Shown here: one piece after another, positions 10,634 through 23,200 of the stretch
Layout of the letters: every line of letters begins with the position of its first letter
How positions within the stretch are numbered: position 1 is the stretch's first letter
Source of the DNA: Forficula auricularia
Lineage: Eukaryota; Arthropoda; Insecta; Dermaptera; Forficulidae
Direction of reading: 5' to 3'
Length of the DNA: 64,000 bases
Assembly (NCBI GenBank): GCA_024734495.1
Contig: JALMQS010000055.1
Location: 12,296,552-12,360,551, forward strand
Notes under the pieces: generated by a model
Databases searched by the model: none
Seen by the model: the letters and a program-made list of their open reading frames with translations, nothing else
Told to the model about the DNA's origin: nothing
Made by a program: the position numbers and the translations under genes

Positions 10634-10699
10634 AATATGCCAAGTCTAAATGTCTTCTTAAACTTTAAAGGGTTACTCGATTAAGAACTAAGCGCACTA

Positions 10700-11496
10700 T
10701 TTCTGAAATCAAGTTAAATCTAGGCGCGTCGACAGAAACCTCCCAAACATATCATTCGACTCAAACTCACTAGAATTCAGGGATAAAATTTCAATGTTAG
10801 GCGTAACTCTAGGGTCTGACCTTTCATGGAATGACCATATCTCAACCACTGCTAAAGCTGCAGCGCGCAAGCTTGGTCTCCTATTTAGGTCTAGACGCTG
10901 TTATACTCCCAGTCAACTTCTTAATGTATAAGGCTCAAATTCGTCCGTCTCGAATATGGCTCTCATCTGTGGAGGGGTGCATCCAAGCATTCTCTTGCTA
11001 CACTGGAGCTACTACTTCAGAAGCGAGCAATTAAACTAATAGGAGACCCAGCTCTAACCAACTCACTTGACTCCCTGGCTCACCGAAGAACCGTTTCTGC
11101 CCTTTCCCTGTACTACAGATACTATCACGGTGTCTGTTCAGTCGAGCTGAAATCACTTTTCCCCCTAATGCCCTCTTTACGAGAAACACGCGGTTTTCTA
11201 AGGCTCAGCACCCCTTCGCTGTCATATTGGATAAAAGTCGAACAAGCGCTTTCGCCAACTCTTTTATCCCTATGACCTCCAGAGACTGGAACTCGCTCCC
11301 TGCCACCATCTTTCCCGCGACTTATAACCTTCAGCTATTCAAGACCCGTATCCACAGATACCTTCGACCCCCGCCCAACCCATAAAATTCTTTCTTCTTC
11401 TTTTCTCGATGGAGGGGTCAACCCAGGCCTTTAGGAGTTGCACCTTTTTGGTGTAACTCCTTCTCTCATCATTATCGTAAAAAAAAAAAAAAAAAA
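10700..11496 (+). pseudogene. LINE 3' fragment, type 2 (reverse transcriptase) with poly(A)
   Basis: Frameshifted plus-strand coding matches the thumb/C-terminal part of a LINE RT: ISMLGVTLGSDLSWNDHIS, KLGLLFRSRRCYTPSQLLN, KAQIRPS, then, after a frame change, HSLATLELLLQKRAIKL and a W-N-LP segment near 11287. Stop at 11383; poly(A) at 11479-11496. At least two frame changes make it non-functional. A related fragment lies at 48596-48960 on the other strand. Confidence 0.85.
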
Positions 11497-11721
11497 TACT
11501 GAGATAGTAACCACAAACTCACTGAGAGAATAACTTGCCCTTAATTTTTATATTATCGATTTGCGATCACATTTTATAATGCTGTTAGGTGTTCTCTTTG
11601 CAACCATTTCCTTCTTTGTAATGCAATTACAGATGTTACAGATGTTAAAACGAGACTCAAACACAAAATCTGTAGCAGCAATCATGTTCCCCTTGGACGC
11701 CTACCTATATTATAATATATC

Positions 11722-13072
11722 GGGTGAGTTTTTTATCTTGAGACAGTCTTATAACTCAAAAACAGTGCATTATATGAAAGAAAGTTTCAAATAAAAGTTT
11801 ATTTATTTCAGGGGGGAAACTAAGCTATGCTATTGTTTGTCGACCTAGAACAAGCTTTCAAGAGTATTTCGAGGTCAAGTTTTGTTTTTTAAATGGAAAC
11901 CTATATGTTTCTGAACATATTCTGAATCTACAAAAAAAACTGAACAACTTTCATTAAAACTATTTTTTTATACATCAAATAATAAAAATATTAAATCAAT
12001 TAGATCTCATAAAAATTATAATAATTATTTTTAACAATCATTCAACTTAATTATCAAACATTTAATTATTAAATAAGTAATTTAATAATTTTTCGACAAT
12101 GTTCTGTGACATTCCAGAGTGTATTGCAAGTCTTCTGGATGAATTCCAGTTCCAATTTCCTTACTTTGGCCTGTTGTAGTTTCTTCCTAGCCTTTACATT
12201 TACTGTTTTTTTAACAGATTTACAACACGATAAAATTAAGCTTGTGAGAGTGTATTCGCATCAGGAAAACGCTCGGCATCCATTTCAATGGCAGCCTCTA
12301 ACACTTCTTCCACATTCACCATAAATTAAGAACATTTCAATTCTGTCTTCAACAAAAAATCTCCATTTGAACTCAAGAATTTTAAATAGTTCTATTAAAT
12401 AGAAAATAATCTCTTAAATCTGTGTACCAACGTATAATGAAGTTTTAAGATCATTAAAAACACTTATTTTCATTGTTGTGACTTTTCGATTTTTTTTTTT
12501 TTTTTTTTGGCTTTTCGGCCCTTCTAGCCATAAGCCTAATTACGATACTAGATATATTTTTTTAAAATTTGTCTCTACCCCCGGGGGTCAGATTTTGGCT
12601 GGCTGCCTCGAGTCGGATTCGAACCCGGGTCTCCTGGTTAGCTCGCTGTCACGCTACCGACTAGCCTATCGACCCCCCCAAACTTTTCGATTTAATAAAT
12701 ATTTATTTTATAATTAATTATTTAATTATTATTATTTGATAATTAAATTGAATAATTGTTAAAAATAATTATCAAGATTTTTTTGAGATCTAATTGATTT
12801 AATAGTTTTTTTTATTTGATGTCGTATAAAAAATAGTTCTAATAAAAGATGTTCAGTTTTTTTAGTAGATTCAGAATATGTACAGAAACATATAGGTTTC
12901 CATTTAAAAAACAAAACTTGACCTCGAAATACCCTTGAAAGCCTGTTCTAGGTCGACAAACAATAGCGTAGTTTAGTTTCCCCCTGATATAAATAAACTT
13001 TTATTTGAAACTTTTTTTCATATAATGCACTGTTTTTGTGTCATAAGACTTTCTCAAGATAAAAAACTCACC
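11722..13072. mobile_element. Foldback element, about 370-bp arms, with SINE in the spacer
   Basis: Arms at about 11722-12100 and 12690-13072 are inverted copies; the ends read GGTGAGTTTTTTATCTTGAG and its inverse. The spacer holds a unique segment and a SINE (12491-12678). No transposase seen. Arm divergence is low. Confidence 0.8.
12491..12678 (-). mobile_element. tRNA-derived SINE, copy 1
   Basis: On the minus strand: a tRNA-like head with A-box-like and B-box (GGGTTCGAATC) sequences, then TCTGACCCCCGGGGGTAGAG, and a tail GGCCGAAAAGCC running into A-rich sequence. The same layout occurs at 16158-16347 and, decayed, at 43486-43620. The B box and shared 3' part mark a Pol III SINE. Confidence 0.75.
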
Positions 13073-15018
13073 TGGTATATATATTGAAAGAATTTTAAAT
13101 AAGTTTCATCTTTGGATATTTTGAAATTCATGATTTGGGATAGAGTTTTGTTATAAACTTCATGGTTTTAATGTTTAAATCAAATTGATTTAGACAATTA
13201 TAAATCAACTAAAGGAAAACAACCATAAAATTTACACAAAAAGGAATATTTAAAATAAAAAATATATTCATTAAAAGGAAAATAAAAGTTAATTTTATAT
13301 ATAATAATAATAAAATTACAAGGCATAAAAGTGCAGTTGTTTATAAATACTTCGATTACAAATATAATTGCAATTAACAATTTTTCGTTTAAGAAAGAAT
13401 ATAAATAAGAAAATCTCAAGAGAGCTTGGATAGTATTTGAAATAAATTAAATAATTTTATTCGGAATGCAACAAAAATATTTTGAATAATAAGTGATTAT
13501 TTTCCTTTATTAATGATTATCATACAGTTTTTTTTTTGTTATTTTTTATTTAAATATTTGTTTCTTATTTAGAAACAGAAATAATGCAAACATAATGTTG
13601 GGAAGTTTGAAAAGCTTCAATACACACAATATCTGTACAAACTAACAGAAAATTTAACTATATTTTTTTTTTAATCTTTACAATCCCGGCCGCATCTTAT
13701 AATCATATTTAAAGAAACAAATAAACAAACAGTATTTAAATACTATTTTTGATTAAAATAAAAAAGACTTTAGAGACAACGAAAGCTTAAGTTTGTTTTT
13801 ATTTATATAATTAAATATTATAAATATATATATTTATATACTTATAATTTGTTTCTTTTAAGCTAGTTTTTAGACTTCGCCTCTTTTTCAAGGCAGGAAA
13901 GTGGTAACATTTTCTAGACCATAAGAGAAGTCGTATTTCAGATTTTTTTCTTATCTATAGCCAAGTCTTTATTAAGTCTAGGCCCAAGAGTCGGTCGTTC
14001 GAATGGACTTAACGAGAGACCCGACCCGGGCACAACCTTAAAAATATGGTTGAGTAAGATGCTCTGAAAAATTAAGCACACTATCTGACTGACCAATAAA
14101 GCAACAAAACTATATTACACCATTTTAGAAATATCATCGTAAAAAACATATCTGTATACTGGTCAGTCTTTTTAATTAGGCACAGGGTCAAGGTCTTTCG
14201 TTTTTATTTACTTCAGAGAACGCGAGTGACTAAAATTTTTTTCCTCTTTCAAGATATAAATTTCATTAAAAACCAGTCAATCGTTGCAAATGACAGTTTC
14301 AAATTCGGTAGGCTAGGAGTTTGTTGGAAGTTTGGTGAGAGTGTGGTGGGTTATGTAGTAGCAAGGTGAGGAAGTGAATATGTGTGTATTCTAAATTGCC
14401 AAACCTTTTTGCTATAATCGCTTGTTTGTTTGTTTTTTTCTTTTTTTTTTATATATTGGTCTTTTATAATCAAAACCCAACAATCAGACTAGTTTCGTAA
14501 AGTACACTTTTCGTTTGAAAAATTGTAAAAAAAAAGATTAAAAAAAAAATTCAAAGAAAAATTAAAATGAAATAAAAAGCTCAATTTACAAATGCCCAAT
14601 CGTTTTCTTAAAAGTTCTTTTAATATTACAACGTTTCAAAAAAAAAAAATAAAAAAAAACAATGAAAAAAAAAGAAATAAAGGTTTTAATGTGTTCGTTT
14701 ATATAATTAATTTTATAAAAATGAAAACTAATAGTTCGACAAAGATAAGCATTGCCGATCAATCTGACAAAGAGTCCTTTAACTAATCTACAAACGCGCA
14801 AGTCATCGATGCTTGCTACTCAAGGACTCGACACCTTCAAATATTGAAGTTATTAAAATAATATACGTTATATCTGCTCAAGATGGACTCAAGCCTATCT
14901 CTTCGAGCTATTTCATCTTATATAGATATAAAATCATCGATAGTAATCCGTTAAACCTATCTAAAGAGCAAAAATTACAAGAAAAATGCGTAAAAATTCA
15001 GACACCCTAAAATTGTTG
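13073..15018. other. Intergenic AT-rich sequence 3' of faf
   Basis: No gene recognised. At 13985-14045 GGTCGTTCGAATGG followed by CCGACCCGGG resembles a SINE B-box region. The remainder is A/T-rich with short inverted repeats. Confidence 0.45.
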
Positions 15019-15091
15019 TTTATTTTAACTATATAATATTTTGAATTTCCCGATAAAAATCTAGTCAACATTTTCAGATTTATAATTTATT
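15019..15091 (-). terminator. Candidate poly(A) signals of faf
   Basis: On the minus strand AATAAA occurs at 15086-15091 and again at 15019-15024, about 165 and 235 nt past the faf stop codon, an ordinary 3' UTR distance. Which one is used cannot be told from sequence. Confidence 0.45.
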
Positions 15092-15256
15092 TTGGAAATT
15101 TATATATGAATAACTGTAAAAAGCGTAGGTTAATGATATTTTCACTTTGATTATGGCGAGAACAATAATAATCTTTAAAAAACTCAACCAAATGGCAGGT
15201 TTAAACTTCATGAAACTGTCATAGCGCCGGAACAGGTTGTCTTGAAATAAAACGGA

Positions 15257-15623
15257 TTATGGTTCGGCGGTCGGATAGTTGACAAGCGGTTGCTGATCGA
15301 CAATTGAAAAGGAACCTGAAGGCTGATCTCCACTGATTACTGTTGATTGGCCACTACCACCGCCATTGCCAACATGATTCACATCGCTTGTTGTTGATGT
15401 TGATTCTTCAGAATTATTTGTAAAATTAGTTTCGGAGCCTTGATTTGAATTAGATGGAGTTTCAGAAGGAGATATCACGATTGCAGGAGAAGAAGATGTC
15501 GGAGAAACACTGGGTATACCCCTTGTGGTATTGGTATTATTTACGCTAGAAGCCGGATTTCCACTTCCTCCAGGCGAGGAACTTGATCCAGCGGAATTAA
15601 AAGGAGTTGATAACGAATTAAAC
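15257..15623 (-). CDS. faf: faf exon 19 (C-terminal tail, stop)
   Basis: The acceptor TTTAATTTCAG precedes 367 nt ending in TAA (15257-15259). It encodes 121 residues of low-complexity Ser/Thr/Asn/Gly/Pro sequence, unlike the shorter vertebrate C-terminus, so disorder is likely. One base completes the Arg codon split from exon 18. Confidence 0.85.
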
Positions 15624-18600
15624 CTGAAATTAAAAAAAAAAAACATTTAAATTATGTTACATCATTCGTATCCATATTAAATTTATAACAGGAATAGTAG
15701 GGAATTGGATAAATAAAAAACACAGTGAGTAGACGTTTCGTCAATTTATTTCTCGGTGGCTGATTTATAAAAAAGTGATAAAATGAGCGCACTGAGGGAG
15801 TCAAAATAAATTGACGAAACGTCTGGCCTACTCAATAAAAACTATATGTTTTTGTATAATAATAAACTTGAGCAAGATGCGAGGTAGGTTTCACAAAAAA
15901 TGAAATAAAACAAAAATTGAGTTTTGAATTCGATATATTTCGGGGGTGAGCCCATCATCAGGAGTCAAAGAAAACTAATTATACATTGGAAAAATAATTT
16001 TACAAAGAACAATTTTCTGGTACTTTTCCAATTGTACCCTTTCAGGTACTTTCCCATTCCTTCTTATAATAGCAGGTATAGTTTCCATTCAGATGGTTAA
16101 AAACTCAATTTTTTTTTTCATTTGTTGAAAATATTAATTCTTAGAACACCTTCTCCTCTGGGGGGTCAGATAGGCTAGGCGGTAGCGTGACAGCGAGCTA
16201 ACCAGGGGACCCGGGTTCGAATCAGACTCGAGGCATCCAGCTAAAATCTGACCCCCGGGGGTAAAGACAAATTTTAAAAAATATATAACTAGTATCGTAA
16301 TAGGCTTATGGCTAGAAAGGCCGAAAAGCCAAAAAAAACAAAAAAAAACCTTCTCCTCTTCCCCCTGCTTTGCCCAAACAACATACATTAAAAAAAATAA
16401 ATAAAAAATTGTTATTTGTAAAATTATTTTTCCAATGTATAATCAGTCTTCTCTGACTCCTGATGATGGGCTCACCCCCGAAATATATCGAATTCAAAAC
16501 TCAATTTTGTTTTATTTCTTTTTTTGTGAAACCTATCTCGCATTTTGCTCAAGTTTTATTATTATATTAAAATGTTTCACCTAGAACCAACACCTAACTC
16601 CTTAAAAGTTATATGTATTTGTTGGGGGGGGGGGGGGGGATTTTGGCGTTGGGGAAAGTAGCCATAACCTATCAATTTATAAATTGGAAATGCCAAAGAG
16701 AAAATTTATACCTGTATTTAAGTTTGCAATTCCTACTATTCCTGTTATAAATATAAATTATGTCTTTAAATTAAAATATAAATAATAGTAGAATTATTCT
16801 TATATAATGTGCGTCCATGGTAAATGTATGTAGCAAAAAAACTCGATCATTAAAGAGAATTCACAAGGCACATTTACAACCTTCTTCAGGCCGAGGACAT
16901 TTTGAAAAGCTCCTCCACAGAGGTGTGCACGTTAGACGTTTATGGAAAACGGAACGTAAGGATTTTTCTGAAAATTTAGCACTTTACATTTTCTTACCTG
17001 ATCTAAGGATCTAAAATATTTTCAGCATTGCGACGTTTCGGCTTCCATCGAAAAGTCGGAGCAACTTTATTTTTTTAAATGGAACACCCCATATATTAAC
17101 ACGTTTTTAGAACCGCCCTTTTATTAAAATACTTTTTTGTTAATATCGGTTTTTGAGATAAAAAATAATTTGTGTTAAATATGGTCCAAAACATGGCACT
17201 AATTAAACTTAAATAAATTAGTGATCTTATTTCATGAAAAGTTAATATTTTGGTGGTAGTTTAGACACACCCGAAGTATTTAATTTACGCCGAAAAATCG
17301 ACTCCATATTATACAGGGCGAGCTAAGATTACTATTATTTCCGTTATTCATAAAAGAGGTCAAAAGTTCGTTTTTTCAAACGAGACCCCTCGTATATTAC
17401 TCAATAAATTGAAAGACGAAGAAAAATGCTTTAAGACGATATATCATGTCCCTATACCTAAAACATCAAGTTTTCTTAATAAAGCCGCTTTTTCGTGAAA
17501 AATTACTTTTTAATTAATTTAATTTTAACTAACCATGGCAATATCAAGCTTATGACAGTTTGTTGACTATTTATAAGTAACTTATAAACAGTTTATTGAC
17601 GATGTTCAAAAAAATCTCCCAAAATGATCGCAAATATTGATTATTCAAACGAAGTTCTTATAGTATGTCCAAATGGAGATATATATTATATTAATATATA
17701 ATATGGAGATGGCAATTTTTAGTGTTCAGTTCAAACAAAAAATGGTCCATTTAGTGTCAATACAATGGATGTCAGAACAGTGTATCTCATGAATTAAATA
17801 AGATGAAAATTTATAAGTTTTAAGTTCAATTCATTAACCACAAAATCAAAAATCTTATTAAAATTTTAATACACTAACAAATTTGGAGATGGTCTAATTT
17901 TTATGGTGATCAATAATAAAAAATATTTCTTTATCATTGAGTGTGAGATATCCCGTCTCGTTAATTAAGAAAGAATAAGCCTATTTTTTTTTTAATTTAA
18001 TTCATTTTAAAATAACAGTGGATCCGAGCCTTTACAGGTGATTTTTGGACCAGTCTGAGTTGAGAAAAGGCTTGACCTCAAATTATGAAAAATTCCACGA
18101 ATTTATTCATTATCAATGACAAATAAGTACAAATTTGAAGTCTCAAGAATTTTGGAAGATGTAAAATTTGGAGCCCTCGGTATGCGAGTCTTGGCCGACT
18201 GATTATTGTCTCATCCGATAAAGTTTTGGAAATGCTTCATTACTATTTTCTTTATCCCTTTAAAATTGATGTTACGTTTGACAAAATAAATATTTAATGA
18301 AAAAAATGAATTTAAGAAGCAAGGGACATATCAAATGTTGTTAGGAAAGATAGTATATTTTTTCAAAATTTAAAACATTCATTTATTTTTAATTATAATT
18401 TAAAATATGCCCTATTACTGAATTTGATTAAGACACCAGCGACATTTTACAATGAATTTTGGCATATGTACTTCGGGGTGGAGATATACCGTAATACATG
18501 TCATAGGGAAAAAACATCTAAAGGATTCAGTCAAGTTTAGAGATATAGTTATTTTACCTATGAATCATTTTAGGTTTTCTTGTTGAAAGCGCTGCTTGAT

Positions 18601-20168
18601 AGACATATTGTGGACCTGGAGCTTCAGGGCGTTGTTCTTCATCTTCAGACATTTCTTCAACTTCGGGTTCCTGAATATAAATAATATTAGTATTTAAAAA
18701 TTGAAAATAAAAAAACTTTAAAAATATTATCTATTAGTGATTTGGACTTAATGGACTCCAGCAGAGCACTCGTGCGTTCTGAGGATGAGTACTTGAAAAT
18801 TTTTCAGCAGAAATGTCAAATACCCATGTTCAGTACGCACGTGTCTGATTTGAGTCCATTAAGGAGGTTCTTTCGCGACAATCCACACAAAAAGTTTTAG
18901 CCTCGTAACTACTCTATAAATATGAACTGTGCTAAAATTTTAGGTTATGTTTTTTAACGTGACTGTACTTTTTACGCTACTATATTTTCTTTATGAATGG
19001 ATCGTTTCCAAGCCATTGATATTATATCCCCTCCACTAAAAATAATGGCCCAAATATGTTTATTTATTTTTTTATATTTTATCAAAACTACCTGGTAAAT
19101 AATTTCAATTTTTTTTTTAAGTTAATCCGAATATATTATTCTAACAGATATTAGTTTTTCATCAAGATGGTGGAAGTCCTTCAATGAAAATAAAATAAAA
19201 TAATGATCATTTTCCCACCCTTTCCCAATCTACCATATGTAAAAAATTTAATTTTTAATTGCATTATTTCATGTTTGGTGTGGTAAATCTGGTTCAAATT
19301 TTAACAGTGTTTATTATGCTTTTAATGACTTATATTCCAAGTTTTGAAGACTTCTTGAATTTTTGCATTTGAGAAAGAACTCCTTAAGTCGAATACGCCA
19401 CTTGTTTAATTAAATATTTGAAGTGAAACTTACCTCTTCTGGACACAATTCACAGGCCTTTTCCAAAGTTTTTCGAGCACTGAGGGATCTTTCTAAGAAA
19501 TACCCATTGGCTGTTTCATTTGATTGGGCTGGAGGTGACCAATTGCTATAACCATATTGTGTATTTTGTGGATACGGTCTCTGCAATTTTATTTATTTGT
19601 TAATTTTATTCAAAATAATAATAATTTGAATACAAAAATGCGATAATTACTCTTTCAAGTTCATCATGAAGCCAATCAACAGCATGAGACCACTTTCGTT
19701 TAAGGTCAGCATTCGTATGCAGCATATGATTAGCTGCGCGACATCGGGTAAATAACGCTACCATACATTTTATACATTGGTAACCGCGTTTTTGATAATG
19801 ATTTTTACTACGTTGAATTGTATCTAATAAACCTTCACGTTCATCAGGCACTCCTGTATCAAATTGATGAAATTAATATTGTCATTAATAATAAACATAA
19901 TAAATTATTTTTACCCTTGAGAGCATTATGAATCCGATGAGTTTGCCAAGAGTCCTCCATTAAAAGCATATTTAATAAAAGATCCATATGGTGTCTAAGT
20001 TCGTGACAATAAGCATAGGCAATTTGCCAAAGAAGTTCGGATAATACAATTCTAGAAAAATGTGGATTTTCCCAACAACAAAATTGAAGAAGTTTCACGG
20101 CCTCATCTGAGAGATTGGCATCCTCAATAATTTTCTTTATGTAACTGAAAAATAAATAAATACAATTT

Positions 20169-20247
<79 letters not shown>

Positions 20248-23200
20248 TGTATCAAATATGACTACACTAAAATTAATATAAGGTAAAAGCTCCAGTGGTG
20301 GGCCTGTTTACCTGTAGTGGGCCAGATGCAAGAAAAGTGCAAAAATTAGCTTATCCAACTTTGAAAAATTGCCCTATATATAGCTCATGTCATGGGTTAT
20401 ATATAGCGCTATTGTTCCAAGTTGAATAAGTTAAATTTTGCACTTTTCTTGCATCTGGCCCACTACAGGTACAGGCCCACTACTGGAGCTTTTACCTTTA
20501 ATTAGTTTTTAATATTATTTTTATTCAGTTAAAGCCCTGATTAGTTTAATATTTTATAAGAGCAAATCAAGGAAGGTGTCCTCTACTTAATGGAAAATGA
20601 ATATAATCACATATACCTATACCTAAATATAAATAAATACATATACCTATATAAATATGATTTAATTTGTTAATTTGGATGATTGGTTGTCGGAGATGAT
20701 TTAGGATAAGGGTAGCGTGGAGAGTGGGGATAGGGTGAGATATATAGGCTAGTCATTGGCACCGAATTAACTAATAATTAATTAATTATGTATAATAAAT
20801 CCTTTATTTTAAATTTTAACAACCTCCCTGAGTTCAGAAATTAATTAAATGAAAAACATTATAATCAGAATTTTTCGTCTCTATGGTTAAAGAAATTGCC
20901 GGGGATGGAATTTTGGCTCTTGGGTTTGACACCCGAGAAGAGACGCTTATTGAGGGAAACAAAACAAATCTAATAAGCAGTGCCGGCTTAAGACATTTTT
21001 CCGCCCGTGCTAACTATTAAAAACCGCCATTCTTGACAAAGAAAAAAATCGTTTTTTCCAACATAATAGTTATTTATGATATGTGTTAAAAGTAATATTT
21101 TATTTTGTGAGAAGGAAGTTTTGAACACGACACAAAACGGAGTGCTCCAAACCTTCAGACAAAATAAAATCACTTTTAACAGGTATATCGTACACTATTA
21201 TTTCTACAAACACTATTTATTAATTTGTATTTCTAATAGTTTTTTGGCATATAACAAAAATGTCAATTACCAAGGTAACTAAATCGCTTTTAATACTTAG
21301 TGTTAAAAGTAATAATGGTCTGTCACTTTGTAACACTGGTGTCATAGTGATTTGTAAAACATAGTACATTAAAATACAAGTTTCATTAGCGCACGCGTCT
21401 TTCTTAGAAACGAGCGGCTAGCCGCTAGTTTTCTAAGGGGACAAGTGCGCTGAAATGTCATATGAAACGTGTATTTTATACTATTTTTTTCTATTTTGGT
21501 CCATTTGTCAAAAAATATATATGTTATTTCATAAAGTACATATTAAAGAACCAAATAGAAAAACTGTTTTAAATTTTATAATAACATTGAGAAAAAGGGA
21601 ATAAAACCATATTTTTTAAATAAAATTTTATTAAAATCATAACGACCAAGAAAATATTAGAGATGTCGGTCTAAATAGTTTTTGGAAATTTTATTGAATT
21701 AAAAAGGTCTTTGAATTTGAAAAGGTATAATTAGTAATGAAGGGTAAATATCTTTTGGGCAGGTTATAAAAGAATTTTATCCTTTGAGAAAGGCTTTGAA
21801 ACTCCATTGTCTATGGGTCGATGCTCTATAATTCTATGATATTCTACCTAACCATTTATTTCAAAAAAATCAAATCAAAAACATTATTTGACAAAACATT
21901 GATAAATCTATTCAAGAGAAAAAAAAATTCAATAGTATATCAAATAAATATACTTCATTCTTCATATAAAATTTTTATTCAAAAAATAAAAAATAAAATA
22001 AAAATAAGAATGTTTACTGCCTTTGCGTATCTATAGACCCCAATAGCTCCCCGGTTAAGCCGGCACTGCTAATAAGATCTTTGATTCGACTTTTAAATTT
22101 TTAGTAATGTTTTAGTAATGACGATAGAATTTTGAAAAAATTGATTTTTTTTTTAATTCAAAAACTCAATTGCTTTTAATCATAATATTCAAAACGGCTT
22201 TTTTGGGATAATTTCATTTAACAGAATTTTACATTCGAGTTTTCTAAAACTTGTAAATTTTCTAGTGAGAGGACGACGATCCCTTCTGCCACGTAATAAA
22301 ACATGCCAATAAGATTTTATTTTAAAATAAAATCTTGATTATTTTATTGTATATAAATGATACAATCGGAAAAAACGTTTATTAATGTCTAAAACGTTTC
22401 GAGAGCAATTTTTCTTTTATCAATGAAAGAGGAAGTTCCTATATTATTCTTTCATAAAGCAACCCATTAATTTTTTTCAGTGATTTTGGCAGAATTTCTC
22501 TCAAAACGTTTGAGAGATTCATTAATAAACTTTTTTTTTATTGCATTCAAAGAATTATATATGTATAATGTATATTTATATACCTATATCATTTATTTAT
22601 CTAATAAGATCTTAGTAATGTAAAATTATTTATTTAATTAAAAGATTGTTTCTTAAAAGTGAAACATAATGGTAATTAATATAATTTACCTGGTTCTGCC
22701 AAAGAGGATATCCGCCGCCTGCGGCTGGATTGGCATTAGATAATCAGGACATGATGGGTCTCCATAAGGGTTGGTAAGAGGTCGAACTCCTTGTTGGGCT
22801 TGAGAGGATTGTGTCTTTTGACTGACGTCACAACAACGGATAAGTTGGGAAACTACTTGATGTAATTTTGTAAGTTCTGGATATTGATATTTGATGGCCG
22901 GCCCAGGCCCTTCATCCAATGCAACCAGCATAAACATAATCGGCACGTTCAACTATTGAAATAAAAAAAAAAATCAAATTAATTCTTATTCAAAAATATC
23001 TTATTTTTACATAGAAAAAATAGCATTTTGGGTCCATATAGTAAGACAATTTACATTTTCACATGGATCTGGACAATGATTAAATAAGACAATCAATCAA
23101 TTTTAACACACCTTTCGTCAATTTTATTTGGACCTCTTCAGCAACTTCAATCTGATTGTCTAAACATTATAAGTAGAGACCGGATTCCTATGCAATTGCA